A stretch of DNA of 64,000 nucleotides, taken from assembly GCA_035476575.1 (NCBI GenBank), contig DATILL010000040.1:1-64000 (forward strand), written 5' to 3'. Position 1 is the stretch's first letter; every line of letters starts with the position of its first letter. This DNA is from DATILL01 sp035476575 (GTDB taxonomy: Bacteria > Actinomycetota > Actinomycetes > Mycobacteriales > JACQDL01). Position numbers and translations under genes: made by a program. Below the pieces are notes generated by a model. That model was not told where the DNA came from, searched no databases, and saw nothing but the letters and a program-made list of their open reading frames with translations. Shown piece by piece: positions 50,926-60,754 of the stretch.

Positions 50926-51642
50926 TCACCAGTCGACGGGCTGGCCATCGGCGAAGAAGCCGCCGGTCGGGCCGTCGTCAGGCAGCGTGGCCAGCCACAC
51001 CGGCGTGGCCGCGCCCTGCGCCACCGTCCGGGGCGCGTCCGGGCCGCCCATCTCGGTCCGCACCCAGCCCGGCGACACGGCGTTCACCAGGATGCCGCTG
51101 CCGAGCAGCTCTCCCGCCAGCAGCCGGGTCAGCGCGTTCAGCGCCGTCTTGGAGACCCGGTACGCCGGCTCGCCCACCCCCATGGCAGACAGCGAGGCGA
51201 GCCGGCTGGACAGGTTCACGATCCGGCCGTACCCATGCCGGCGCATCTGGGGGATCGCCATCGAGCAGCACCGCCAGGCGCCGTACAGGTTGATCTCGAC
51301 GGTTTGGCTGATCCGGCTGAAGTCGGGCCGCAGCGCGGTCTGGTCCTCGTCGATCGCGATGCCGGCGTTGTTGACCAGGACGTCAAGCCGGCCGAGCTGG
51401 ACGGCGACCTCGGCGAACGCCCGCTGCACGCTGTCCGGGTCGGCCACGTCGAGCGGCACGCTGGAGACCGAGAGGCCCTCGCCCACCAGCGCCCGGGCAG
51501 CATCCACACCGCGACCGCCATCTCGCGCGCCGATCACCACATGCAGGCCGCGGCCAGCGAGCTGCCGAGTGATCTCCAAGCCGAGCCCCCGGTTGCCGCC
51601 AGTGATCACGGCGACCCGGCCTCCACCCGAGATTTCCCGCAA
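50926..51642 (-). CDS. Short-chain dehydrogenase/reductase
   Basis: 238 residues. Rossmann TGGNRGLGLE, NNAG, catalytic Ser in NLSSRLAS and YRVSK. An NAD(P)-dependent oxidoreductase similar to carbonyl reductases. TTG start at 51642, immediately after the stop of the regulator gene upstream, so co-transcribed. Confidence 0.88.
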   Translation of the reverse strand: MREISGGGRVAVITGGNRGLGLEITRQLAGRGLHVVIGARDGGRGVDAARALVGEGLSVSSVPLDVADPDSVQRAFAEVAVQLGRLDVLVNNAGIAIDEDQTALRPDFSRISQTVEINLYGAWRCCSMAIPQMRRHGYGRIVNLSSRLASLSAMGVGEPAYRVSKTALNALTRLLAGELLGSGILVNAVSPGWVRTEMGGPDAPRTVAQGAATPVWLATLPDDGPTGGFFADGQPVDW

Positions 51643-53016
51643 CTATGCGGCGAAGTCGGCCAATGCCTCGTCCAGCTCCCTGACTCGAGGTTCGCGGCGC
51701 CAGGGGTCCAGCCCCCGCCGGAACTCCTTGATCGCGGCCAGGCTGCGCGGAGAGTTGCCCCGCCGGGCCAGCCCCACAGCGTCGATCGCCAGCGTGCAGG
51801 CGTAGTCGACATCATTGAGCGCGAGCCGGGCGCTGGCCAGCCGGATGTGGTAAAGCGTCCGGTCCCGGATGTAGGACGGGTCCTGTATCCGCAGCGCCTC
51901 GCCGAGCCGCTCCTCGGCCTCCCTGGACTTGTTCAGGTCCAGCCAGCACGCGCCCGCCTGGGCGGCCAGCTCGGCCTCGTCGAAGTAGTAGATCCAGGCC
52001 GGGTCGTCCTGCCCGCGGTGTGCCTGGCCCAGCGCCTCCTCGGCCCGACCCAGCGCCACGGCGCAGGCTGACCGGTCCCCTGCGAGGGCGTGCGCTCGTG
52101 CCTCCCGGCTCGCCAGCATCGCCCGCACCCGCGGCGTGGCCACCCGGGCCGCACCGTGGCAGGCCCGCTGCGCCAGGATCACGCCGTCCCGCGGCTCACC
52201 CACGGTGGCGGACTGCAGGCTCATACCGGCCAGCACGTTCGAGCCGAGCTGCCGGTCGGCTGCGGCATGCGCCGCGTGCAGCGCGGCAACGTAGTACCGC
52301 TGGGCCGCGCCGTGCAGCCCGGCGTCGAAGGACACCCAGCCAGCAAGCTGGCCGAGCTCGGCCGAGACCGCGTACAGCCGAGCGCCCACGGCCGAGCTGT
52401 AGCTGCTCTCCGCCAGCAGGCCACCGACCAGCCGCAGCTCGGCATCCACCACGTGCCGGAGCTGCTCGCCGCCGAGCTGGTCGTCCATCCGCCGCAGCAG
52501 TGGGATCCGGTCCTCGATCCAGCCGACCACCTCGCCGTCCACCCGGCTGCGGCCGGTCGTCACGGCAGTGATCTTCTCCGGCTCCACGGACAGCCACTGA
52601 TCGGCAAGCGCCGTCAGCACCCCCCCAGACATGACGATGAACCCCCGGCGGTCGAGCATTGCACGCTCCAAGACGTCTGCTAGTGCGGCCAGGCTCCCCG
52701 CGCCGGTCCACGGGAAGTCTGTTGGAATCGAGTCGCCGGTCGGCAGCCAGCGCGGCCATGGACACCGCACCACCTGCTCGTCCGGCACGGCCAGCAGTGC
52801 TGCCAGCGCCAACTGAGTGTCATGGTCGGGTACAACGCCCCAGTGCTCCCAGCGCCACGCCTTCTCGCGGCGGGCGGCCATGTTGCCGATGTGTGGCATC
52901 CTTGTCGCCTGTCGGGCGATCGCGTCGACCAGCCCCTGGTAGGACCAGCCGGCGAGATAGCGCACCATAGCGAGTGGATGGGAGAACGACGAGGGCTGCT
53001 TGTCCGCGTTGTGCAC
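51643..53016 (-). CDS. HTH-TPR type regulatory protein
   Basis: 457 residues from the GTG at 53016, which has GGGAGGTGG at 6 bases; the frame reaches 53160 without support. An N-terminal segment (MVRYLAGWSYQGLVDAIARQ ... RREKAWRWEHWG) looks like an actinomycete HTH that requires conserved Trp, followed by long TPR-like helices (AGDRSACAVALGRAEEALGQ). Related to the XRE-TPR regulators at the left end. Probably regulates itself and the divergent small gene. Confidence 0.7.
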   Translation of the reverse strand: MHNADKQPSSFSHPLAMVRYLAGWSYQGLVDAIARQATRMPHIGNMAARREKAWRWEHWGVVPDHDTQLALAALLAVPDEQVVRCPWPRWLPTGDSIPTDFPWTGAGSLAALADVLERAMLDRRGFIVMSGGVLTALADQWLSVEPEKITAVTTGRSRVDGEVVGWIEDRIPLLRRMDDQLGGEQLRHVVDAELRLVGGLLAESSYSSAVGARLYAVSAELGQLAGWVSFDAGLHGAAQRYYVAALHAAHAAADRQLGSNVLAGMSLQSATVGEPRDGVILAQRACHGAARVATPRVRAMLASREARAHALAGDRSACAVALGRAEEALGQAHRGQDDPAWIYYFDEAELAAQAGACWLDLNKSREAEERLGEALRIQDPSYIRDRTLYHIRLASARLALNDVDYACTLAIDAVGLARRGNSPRSLAAIKEFRRGLDPWRREPRVRELDEALADFAA

Positions 53017-53234
53017 GGCGGGCCACCTCCCATTGCGGGTCAACCGATCCAACGACTCCTTCCGCCAAAGGATGCGGCCGGGGCTCGGCACGGAAGGTCG
53101 CGCCGAGCCTACCCTGGACAACAGCGAGACAACATGACCAGGAGTTTCGATGGGCGACACTGTGCGTTGACCAGACAGTCACGTATCGCGTCTGGCACCG
53201 TTGTCGTCCGGCACCGCTGTGGAGGTGAACGAGG

Positions 53235-53471
53235 ATGACGAGGCATTTCCCTCGGCTGGCACCGCGGGAGCCGCCCGGTCCGCCGGTCCTTCCGGCACCG
53301 CCGGGCAGCTCGGCGTTCAGTGATCCAGCGTTCAGCAACCCGGCCTTCACGGACGTCGCCTTCGACGACCCGGCCTACGCATCGTTCTTCGCCGAGTACC
53401 GCCACGGCCGCGACGACCCAGCTCCAACGGAGTCGAAACGGCACCGGGCCAACCGGCGAAATAGAGACTGA
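53235..53471 (+). CDS. Small protein with (D/N)PAF-type pentad repeats
   Basis: 78 residues from the ATG at 53235. A Pro-rich N-terminus is followed by five pentads SAFSD, PAFSN, PAFTD, VAFDD, PAYAS, then FFAEYRHGRDDPA and a basic tail. No recognised family. It is divergent from the TPR regulator, an arrangement common for regulator-target pairs. It could be a secreted or modified peptide; nothing nearby encodes a modifying enzyme except the SDR. Confidence 0.5.
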   Translation: MTRHFPRLAPREPPGPPVLPAPPGSSAFSDPAFSNPAFTDVAFDDPAYASFFAEYRHGRDDPAPTESKRHRANRRNRD

Positions 53472-53810
53472 CCCGGCATGCGGCTGACAATGGTCGTCGT
53501 ATGCCGGCGGACGGCGGTACCTGGGACGGTCTACTGACCCCGACCGTTCCGAGGAACGCCGGGCGCGGCACGCGGTTGCCGGGTGGACCGGTCCCCACCC
53601 GGACGACGCGCGGCCGCCACGGTGGTGCGGGGCTCCCCTGGCCCTTCCCGGAGCCCCGCACCTACCGTGAGCCCAGACGAGTGGACCATCCTTCTGTCAA
53701 AGCCCCTGTGATCTCGGCGTCGCGTCCAGCCGCCATCCCGGCTCATATGCGGGCGCATAGCCCTGATCGGCCTACAGCCTGAGCGGTGATCCTGTGGCAG
53801 GGTCGAGAAC
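53472..53810. other. Intergenic interval with long hairpin
   Basis: 339 bases. A perfect 13-bp stem, GGTGCGGGGCTCC (53624-53636) and GGAGCCCCGCACC (53650-53662), may end the small gene's transcript. No other feature seen. Confidence 0.55.
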
Positions 53811-55583
53811 GTGACCATGACGCTCCGGGAACTGCTCGACGTTCGCACCTGCCGGGCGTACGACCTAACCGCAGACGGGCAGGTTCTGGTCGGGTACGAC
53901 GACACCGGCACCGTGCAGCTCTACGAGGTCGACCCGGACGGACGTTGGGCCCAGCTCACCGACCTCGCGGACGGCTGCCGCGGTCGTTACCTGCCCGGCG
54001 AGCGTCGGGTTGTCGTCGAGCATGACACGGCCGGCACCGAGCGGTACCAGCTCTCGCTGCTCCAGCTCGACGTGCCCGGTGCGACGCTGGAGCCGCTGGC
54101 GCACGACGAGCGGCACGTCCACCGCTTGGTCGACGTCCGGCCCGGCAAGATCGTCTACGCCACCAACCGACGCAACGGCGTGGACTTCGACGTCGTGGTC
54201 CGCGACCTGGCCAGCGGCACGGACCGGGTCTGCTACGACGGCGGCGGGTACGTCGCGGAGGTCGCGGTCTCCCCGAACGAGCGGTACGTCGTGCTGACCC
54301 GCCCGGCCGCGCCGGCCAACTCCACCCAGCTCGTGCTGGTGGACACCGGTACCGGGCTGGCCACCGAGCTCACCCCGGCCGACGAGCCGGCGCTCTACCG
54401 CCGGCCGGTGTGGGCGCCGGACTCGGCGTCGTTCACGGTCAGCACCGACTCCGGCCGGGAGCTCGCCGGGGTGGCCCGCTTCGATCTGGACGAGGTCGCC
54501 GGGACCGGCTGGAGCTGGGAGTACGTCGAGACCGACGACGAGTGGGACCTGGCCGGCTGGCCGTCGCCGGACGGCAAGCGGCTGCTGGTCGTGCGCAACG
54601 TCGACGGCGCGCACGAGCTGTTCCTGGACGGCGTCGCCGTGAAGCTGCCGCCGGGCGGGGTGCTGGGCCGGCTGACCGAGCCGGTATGGTCGCCGGACGG
54701 CAGCCTGCTGGCCATCACCTACTCCTCTCCGGTCGAGCCAGGCGACGTGTGGGTCGTCAACGGCGGTTCCGTGGTCCGGCGTACCGACTCCGCCCCGGGC
54801 CTGGACCGTACGCGGCTGGTCAGCCCGACGTCGCACCGCGTGCCCGCGCCGGACGGCAGCGAGATCCCGTGCTTCCTCTACCGCGGACCGGACTGCGACG
54901 GGTCGGTGGTAGTGACCGTGCACGGCGGGCCGGAGGCGCAGGCCACCCGGACCTGGTCGCCGTTGATCCAGGCGCTGGTCGCGCAGGGCCACGCGGTGGT
55001 GGTGCCGAACGTGCGTGGCTCCACGGGCTACGGCAAGTCCTGGTACGCCGCCGACGACGGGCGCAAGCGCCTGGCCTCGGTGGCCGACCTGGCCGCGGTC
55101 CACGCCTGGCTGCCGTCCCTCGGGCTGGAGCCGGGCCGGGCCGCGCTGCACGGCGGCTCGTACGGCGGGTACCTGGTGCTGGCCGGGCTGACCATGCAGC
55201 CGGAGCTGTGGGCGGCCGGCGTGGACATCGTCGGGATCTCCTCGCTGGTCACCTTCCTGGAGAACACCTCGGCGTACCGGCGGGCGCACCGCGAGCGGGA
55301 GTACGGCTCGCTGGCCGCGGACCGCGACTTCCTGGTGGCGGCCTCGCCGATCACCCACATTGACGCCATCCGCGCCCCGCTGCTGATCCTGCACGGCGCG
55401 AACGATCCTCGGGTGCCGCTCGGCGAGGCAGAGCAGATCGCGGCCGCCGTACGGGCCCGCAGGCTGGAGTGCGAGCTCGTCGTCTACCCGGACGAAGGGC
55501 ACGCCTTCGGCAAGCGGGCCACGCTGTACGACAGCCAGCCGCGGATCGCTGCGTTCCTCGCCAGGCAGCTTCGCGGGGGGTGA
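53811..55583 (+). CDS. S9 family peptidase (acylaminoacyl/dipeptidyl peptidase-like)
   Basis: 590 residues. N-terminal beta-propeller (blades with SPNERYVVLT, SPDGKRLLVV, SPDGSLLAIT) and C-terminal hydrolase with GGSYGGY nucleophile, Asp in HGANDPRVP and His in PDEGHAFGK. Cytoplasmic peptidase of the POP family. The GTG at 53811 is followed by an in-frame ATG at 53817. A methyltransferase gene follows 6 bases on. Confidence 0.9.
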   Translation: MTMTLRELLDVRTCRAYDLTADGQVLVGYDDTGTVQLYEVDPDGRWAQLTDLADGCRGRYLPGERRVVVEHDTAGTERYQLSLLQLDVPGATLEPLAHDERHVHRLVDVRPGKIVYATNRRNGVDFDVVVRDLASGTDRVCYDGGGYVAEVAVSPNERYVVLTRPAAPANSTQLVLVDTGTGLATELTPADEPALYRRPVWAPDSASFTVSTDSGRELAGVARFDLDEVAGTGWSWEYVETDDEWDLAGWPSPDGKRLLVVRNVDGAHELFLDGVAVKLPPGGVLGRLTEPVWSPDGSLLAITYSSPVEPGDVWVVNGGSVVRRTDSAPGLDRTRLVSPTSHRVPAPDGSEIPCFLYRGPDCDGSVVVTVHGGPEAQATRTWSPLIQALVAQGHAVVVPNVRGSTGYGKSWYAADDGRKRLASVADLAAVHAWLPSLGLEPGRAALHGGSYGGYLVLAGLTMQPELWAAGVDIVGISSLVTFLENTSAYRRAHREREYGSLAADRDFLVAASPITHIDAIRAPLLILHGANDPRVPLGEAEQIAAAVRARRLECELVVYPDEGHAFGKRATLYDSQPRIAAFLARQLRGG

Positions 55584-55589
55584 CCGGGG

Positions 55590-56339
55590 ATGGAGCTGTT
55601 CCGCGCTGACGAGGTCTTCGACGAGGACTACCTGCACTTCTACTCGGCGGTTCTCGGGCACGAGCGCAACGAGCGGGAGGCGGCGTTCGTCGTCCGGCTG
55701 GCCGGGATCGGCGAGGGCACCCGAGTGCTGGACGTGCCGTGCGGACACGGCCGGATCGCCAACCGGCTGGCCACCCTCGGGGCCGACGTGATCGGCGTGG
55801 ACATCGTCGACCGGTTCCTGGAGGAGGCGGAGAAGGACGCGGCCCGGCGCTGGGTCGACGTGCGCTATGTCCGGGCCGACATGCGTGAGCTGGTGGCGGC
55901 CGAGCCGGTCGACGTGGTGCTCTGCTGGTACGTCTCGTTCGGATACTTCGACGATCCGGTCAACCGGCAGGTGCTGGACCGGTTCCGGGCTGCGCTGCGG
56001 CCGGGCGGGCGGCTGGTGCTGGACGTGCACAACCGGGTTGCGGTGGCCCGGACCGTGCCGGCGACCGGGCGTGGCCGGACCGTGCTGATGCGCCGGGACG
56101 GCGACCTGCTGGTGGACACCGTGCGGCTGGACGTGGACGGCGACCGGGTGGTCACCTCCCGCACGATCGTCCGGGACGGGCGGCTGCGGGAGACGGCGTT
56201 CGTGGTGCGCATGTTCTCCGCCGCCGAGCTGCGTGACTGGCTGCGGGTGGCCGGTTTCCGGCAGGTCGAGCTGTTCGGGCTGAACGGCGCGCCGTTCACC
56301 GCCGACTCCCCCCGGATCGTGGCCGTCGCCACCGCCTGA
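55590..56339 (+). CDS. Class I SAM-dependent methyltransferase
   Basis: 249 residues. SAM motif I VLDVPCGHGRIANRLATLG, then VIGVDIVDRF, and motif IV-like VDVVLCWYVSFGYFDD. Substrate unknown. Behind the S9 peptidase in one operon; ends next to the dispersed inverted repeat. Confidence 0.85.
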   Translation: MELFRADEVFDEDYLHFYSAVLGHERNEREAAFVVRLAGIGEGTRVLDVPCGHGRIANRLATLGADVIGVDIVDRFLEEAEKDAARRWVDVRYVRADMRELVAAEPVDVVLCWYVSFGYFDDPVNRQVLDRFRAALRPGGRLVLDVHNRVAVARTVPATGRGRTVLMRRDGDLLVDTVRLDVDGDRVVTSRTIVRDGRLRETAFVVRMFSAAELRDWLRVAGFRQVELFGLNGAPFTADSPRIVAVATA

Positions 56340-56343
56340 CCCC

Positions 56344-56410
56344 GGTGTGGTCACCTCTCGGCGTTGTGGTGACCTCTTGTTGTTTGCGGCGCCCGTGTGG
56401 TCACCTCACG
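56344..56410. repeat. GGTGACCACA-type inverted repeat
   Basis: Three copies of the TGTGGTCACCT/AGGTGACCACA unit between convergent genes. The last copy includes the stop codon of the FAD monooxygenase. The first 30 bases are identical, in reverse orientation, to part of the cluster at 50.85 kb. Confidence 0.85.
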
Positions 56411-57651
56411 GGGTCGGCGGGGTCGGCGGGGTCGGCCTTCGGCGTATGGACCCGCTCCAGCCGTACGCCGCGACCGAACAGCAGCGCCGGCACTGCCCTG
56501 GTCAGGGGGATCCGTAGTACCAGCCGAGCCAACAGGGGCAGCCGCACCGGCTCGCCGGCACCGTGCATCAGCGGGCTGATCACCCGGCGCTGGATCAGCA
56601 CCTGGACCGCCTGGGTGATCCGGGTCGGCAGCTCCCGGCGACGCTGCACCGCCCGCAGCGGACCAAGGCCGACGTCGCTGCCGCCGGCCGCGAGCGGGCC
56701 GGCCAGCGCGTTCGCCGCGGCCACCGCGTCCTGCACGGCCAGGTTGATGCCGACGCCACCGATCGGCGACATGGCGTGCGCGGCGTCGCCGATGCACAGC
56801 AGGCCGGGCCGGTACCACCGCCGCAGCCGATCCACCCGCACCTCCAGCACGCTGACGTCGTCCCAGCCGCCGAGCTCGCCCGTCCGGTCGGCCAGGAAGG
56901 GCACGTGCTCGCCGACCGCCGCGCGGAACCGCTCGATCGGCTCGGCCCGCAGCGCCCCAGCGGCCCCCTTGGGCACCAGGTAGGCGATCTGCCAGTACGT
57001 CGTCCGGTTGATCATCGCCACGAACCGGCCCCGCCGTATCACCCCGAAGGTGTCCTCGGGGTCGGCCGGCCGCCGCGACATCCGGAACCACAGCACGTCC
57101 ATGGGCGCCGACCGCGCCACCTGAGGCAGCCCGGCCGCCTGCCGGACCACCGAGTGCCGCCCGTCTGCCCCGACCACCACGGTGGCCCGGATGTCGCGCC
57201 GGCCGTCCGGGGTGGTCACGTGCACGCCCACGACCCGGTCGCCGTCCTCGATCAGGCCAGTCACCTCGGCGTGGTGAACCAGCGTGAACGTCGGGTAGGC
57301 GGCGGCGTGTGTGGCGATGAAGTTGAGGAAGTCCCATTGCGGCATGAAGGCGAGGTAGGGGAACTTGCGCAGCCGGCCGAACTGGCCGATCGTGGTCATG
57401 CCGTCCGCGAGCTGGACCTTCAGCTCGGCGACCTTGCGGTGTGGCAGGGTCAGGAGCTCCTCAGCCAGGCCTAGCTCGGCCATCACCCGCAGGGTCGAGG
57501 GGTGGATGGTGTCGCCACGGAAGTCACGCAGGAAGTCGGCGTGCTTCTCCAGCACGACGACGGGGACGCCAGCCCGGGCCAGCAGGAGCCCAAGCATCAT
57601 GCCGGCCGGGCCGCCGCCCGCGATCACGCAGCTTGTCGACCAATTCTCCAT
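56401..57651 (-). CDS. FAD-dependent aromatic monooxygenase (PHBH fold)
   Basis: 416 residues from the ATG at 57651. FAD motif CVIAGGGPAGMMLGLLLARA, the DG motif VVVGADGRHSVVRQAAG, and the GD motif LLCIGDAAHAMSPIGGVGIN. Family members hydroxylate phenols or quinones with NAD(P)H; a tetracycline-destructase-like role is also possible in general. Not linked to the cluster by position. Confidence 0.88.
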   Translation of the reverse strand: MENWSTSCVIAGGGPAGMMLGLLLARAGVPVVVLEKHADFLRDFRGDTIHPSTLRVMAELGLAEELLTLPHRKVAELKVQLADGMTTIGQFGRLRKFPYLAFMPQWDFLNFIATHAAAYPTFTLVHHAEVTGLIEDGDRVVGVHVTTPDGRRDIRATVVVGADGRHSVVRQAAGLPQVARSAPMDVLWFRMSRRPADPEDTFGVIRRGRFVAMINRTTYWQIAYLVPKGAAGALRAEPIERFRAAVGEHVPFLADRTGELGGWDDVSVLEVRVDRLRRWYRPGLLCIGDAAHAMSPIGGVGINLAVQDAVAAANALAGPLAAGGSDVGLGPLRAVQRRRELPTRITQAVQVLIQRRVISPLMHGAGEPVRLPLLARLVLRIPLTRAVPALLFGRGVRLERVHTPKADPADPADPVR

Positions 57652-57774
57652 ACGTGGAATATGGCTTTCCGTTCGCAACTTGTCGAGGACAAGTCGAATG
57701 AATCGGACACCAAAATGCCGACTTTCCCCCGACAGGTCGAGGGCCGGCCGAGGGCAGGTCGAGGGCCGGGCAGC

Positions 57775-59601
57775 CTACTGGGCGCCGCCAGGGTCGATGC
57801 TGCGGGCGCCGAGGCCGGACCGCAGCAGCGAGAGCGCCAGCTCATCCGGATCGCGGCGCTCGGGCGGCCCGACCGGCTCGTCGTCCTCTGGGGAGATCTC
57901 GTCGCGCGGGTCGGCGGCGGAGGCCGGTAGCGCCGCGGCGGAGGGTGCGGCCGGGGACCCCAAGGGGGACCCGTCGGCGCCATCCTCGACCCGGACCCGC
58001 ACCTGCCAGTCCACCCCGATCACGTCGCGCAGCGCGGACCGCACCCGGGACAGGTTGGACTCGTCCGCCAGCAGCCGAGCGAGCGCCGCGGTGGCCAGCG
58101 TCAGCACGAGCTCGCTGCCGTCCACCGCGGACACCGTCGCGTGTGCCAACAGCGCCCGGGTGCGCTGGCTCTGTGCCTTGACCACGTCCAGCACCTCGGG
58201 CCAGACCCGGCGTACCGCGGCTCCGTCGAACCCGCCCTCCTGAGCCGGTTGGGCCGGTTGGGCCGGCTGGGCTGTCGGCGGGAGCGGCACCGCGCTCGGG
58301 GCAGCACTGGGCGCCGCGCTCACGGCCGCGCTGGGCGCTGCGTCCGGGGCAGCGGCTGGAACGGTGGACGGCGGCTGCACGGGCCGCTGCCGCACCTCCC
58401 CCGCCTTCGGCGCGCGCTCGGCGGCAGGTACGGCGGCCGTGATGGCGGACCGGCGTTCCAGCCGCTCCAGCCGCTGCAGCAGTGCGGCCGGGTCCGCGCC
58501 GGCCGACGGGAGCAGCATCCGGGCGCAGACCAGCTCCAGCAGCAGCCGGGGTGAGGTCGTGCCGCGCATCTCGACCAGGCCGCCGTGCACGATGTCGGCC
58601 AGCCGGGACAGCGTGGCCGGGCCGAGTCGCCGGGCCGCCTCGACCATCCGGTCGAGCTGGTCGGCCGGGGCGTCGAGCAGGCCCTTGCCAACCGCGTCGG
58701 GCACGGCGTCGAGCACCAGCAGGTCACGCAGCCGCTCCAGCAGGTCACCGGCGAACCGGCGCGGGTCGTGCCCCGCCTCGACCACCCGGTCGACCGTCTG
58801 GAACGCCGCCGCGCCGTCGCCCGCGGCCAGCGCGTCCACCATCTCATCCAGCAGGGCCGAGTCGGTGACCCCGAGCAGCGCCACCGCGTGCCGGTAGCTG
58901 ACGCCCTCCGCCGCGGCGCCGGCGATCAGCTGGTCCAGCACCGAGAGCGAGTCCCGGGCCGAGCCGTTGCCGCCCCGCACGACCAGCGGCAGCACCGCCG
59001 GCTCCACGACCACGCCCTCGTCCGCGCAGATCCGCTCCAGCAGGCCCCGCAGCGTGCCCGGCGGGATCAGCCGGAACGGGTAGTGGTGGGTGCGCGAGCG
59101 GATCGTCGGCAGCACCTTGTCCGGCTCGGTGGTGGCGAAGACGAAGACCAGGAACTCCGGCGGCTCCTCGACCAGCTTGAGCAGCGCGTTGAACCCCTGC
59201 GAGGACACCATGTGCGCCTCGTCGATGATGTACACCTTGTACCGCGAGCTGACCGGTGCGTAGAACGCCCGTTCGCGCAGGTCGCGGGCATCGTCCACGC
59301 CGCCGTGAGAGGCGGCGTCGATCTCGATCACGTCGAGGCTGCCGGGGCCGTCCGGGGCCAGCGCCACGCAGGAGTCGCACTCGCCGCACGGCGTCGGCGT
59401 GGGGCCGGTCACACAGTTCAGCGAGCGGGCCAGGATCCGGGCGGACGAGGTCTTGCCGCAGCCGCGCGGGCCGGAGAACAGGTAGGCATGGTTGATCCGG
59501 CCGCTGGCCAGGGCCTGCCGCAGCGGCTCGGTGACGTGCTCCTGACCGACCACGTCGGCGAACGTCGCCGGCCGGTACTTTCGGTACAGCGCGAGGGCCA
59601 C
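57775..59601 (-). CDS. dnaX: DNA polymerase III gamma/tau subunit
   Basis: 608 residues. Clamp-loader ATPase with Walker A FSGPRGCGKTS, zinc site CGECDSC, Walker B IIDEAHMVS and sensor FATTEPDKVLPTIRSR. After residue 370 a Pro/Ala-rich linker leads to a C-terminal tau-like domain. Loads the beta clamp at replication forks. Start MALALYRKYRPATF is the standard one. Confidence 0.96.
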   Translation of the reverse strand: MALALYRKYRPATFADVVGQEHVTEPLRQALASGRINHAYLFSGPRGCGKTSSARILARSLNCVTGPTPTPCGECDSCVALAPDGPGSLDVIEIDAASHGGVDDARDLRERAFYAPVSSRYKVYIIDEAHMVSSQGFNALLKLVEEPPEFLVFVFATTEPDKVLPTIRSRTHHYPFRLIPPGTLRGLLERICADEGVVVEPAVLPLVVRGGNGSARDSLSVLDQLIAGAAAEGVSYRHAVALLGVTDSALLDEMVDALAAGDGAAAFQTVDRVVEAGHDPRRFAGDLLERLRDLLVLDAVPDAVGKGLLDAPADQLDRMVEAARRLGPATLSRLADIVHGGLVEMRGTTSPRLLLELVCARMLLPSAGADPAALLQRLERLERRSAITAAVPAAERAPKAGEVRQRPVQPPSTVPAAAPDAAPSAAVSAAPSAAPSAVPLPPTAQPAQPAQPAQEGGFDGAAVRRVWPEVLDVVKAQSQRTRALLAHATVSAVDGSELVLTLATAALARLLADESNLSRVRSALRDVIGVDWQVRVRVEDGADGSPLGSPAAPSAAALPASAADPRDEISPEDDEPVGPPERRDPDELALSLLRSGLGARSIDPGGAQ

Positions 59602-59691
59602 GAGAAGACCCTAGGCCATCCCGCCGACATCGCGGGTCGGCCTCCCGGCGGTCAGTCACCTGCCTGGCCCGGTTGTTGAGAAGGTGGAGGC

Positions 59692-60720
59692 ATGGACTAT
59701 CGAGTGCTCGGCCAGACCGGCGTCCGGGTGAGCCCACTGTGCCTCGGCGCCATGATGTACGGCGCCTGGGGCGGGCAGGACTACGCCACCTCGCTGCCGC
59801 AGATCCAGCGGGCGCTGGAGGCTGGCATCAACTTCATCGACACCGCCGACGTGTACTCCGACGGGCAGTCGGAGGAGATCGTGGGCACGGCGCTGGCCCA
59901 GACCGGCGTACGGGACCGGGTGGTGCTGGCCACCAAGGCGCACGCGCCGATGGGCGACGACCCCAACCAGCGCGGCAGCTCCCGGCGCTGGATCCTCGCC
60001 GAGGTGGAGAACAGCCTGCGCCGGCTCGGCACCGACTGGATCGACCTCTACCAGGTCCACCGACCGGACCCGGACACCGACATCGACGAGACCCTCGGTG
60101 CGCTGACCGACCTGGTCCGCTCCGGCAAGGTCCGCTACGTCGGCTCGTCGACGTTCCCGGCGTACCAGATCGTGCAGGCACAGTGGGCGGCGCAGCGGCG
60201 CGGGCAGGAGCGGTTCGTCTGCGAGCAGCCGCCGTACTCGCTGCTGGTCCGTGGCATCGAGGCCGACGTGCTGCCGGTGTGCGAGCAGTACGGCATGGGC
60301 GTGATCACGTGGAGCCCGCTGGCTGGTGGCTGGCTGTCCGGCCGGTATCGGGCGGGGCAGGAGGCGCCGGCCAGCCGGCGGGCGGAGCGGCTCCCGGACC
60401 GGTACGACCTCACGCTGCCGGGGAACCAGGCCAAGCTGGCCGCCGTCGAGCAGCTCGCGGTGCTGGCCAAGGAGGCCGGGCTGACCCTGGTCGAGCTGGC
60501 GCTGGGGTTCGTGCTGAGCCACCGGGCGGTGACCTCAGTGATCATCGGGCCGCGGACGCCGGAGCAGTTGGAGGGGCAGCTCGGTGCGGCGGACATCCGG
60601 CTGGACGCTGACCTGCTGGACCGGATCGACGCGATCGTCCCGCCGGGCACCACGCTGAACCCCGCCGACGCCGGCTGGCAGCCGCCGTCGCTGACCGACC
60701 CGGCCCTGCGCCGCCGTTGA
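59692..60720 (+). CDS. Aldo/keto reductase
   Basis: 342 residues. LGQTGVRVSPLCLGAMMYGA opening, catalytic Asp/Tyr in FIDTADVYSDGQSE, Lys in LATKAH and His in YQVHRPD; C-terminal NADPH-binding IIGPRTPEQLEGQL. Reduces carbonyls with NADPH. Divergent from dnaX. Confidence 0.9.
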   Translation: MDYRVLGQTGVRVSPLCLGAMMYGAWGGQDYATSLPQIQRALEAGINFIDTADVYSDGQSEEIVGTALAQTGVRDRVVLATKAHAPMGDDPNQRGSSRRWILAEVENSLRRLGTDWIDLYQVHRPDPDTDIDETLGALTDLVRSGKVRYVGSSTFPAYQIVQAQWAAQRRGQERFVCEQPPYSLLVRGIEADVLPVCEQYGMGVITWSPLAGGWLSGRYRAGQEAPASRRAERLPDRYDLTLPGNQAKLAAVEQLAVLAKEAGLTLVELALGFVLSHRAVTSVIIGPRTPEQLEGQLGAADIRLDADLLDRIDAIVPPGTTLNPADAGWQPPSLTDPALRRR

Positions 60721-60754
60721 CCGTTGCCGGAGGCCATGGCTTGGGGGATGAGAG

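Noticed and set aside
53865..56354. An 829-codon minus-strand frame opposite the S9 peptidase and methyltransferase genes.
   Set aside because: The composition is His/Gln/Arg/Val-rich with no domain; the plus-strand genes are certain.
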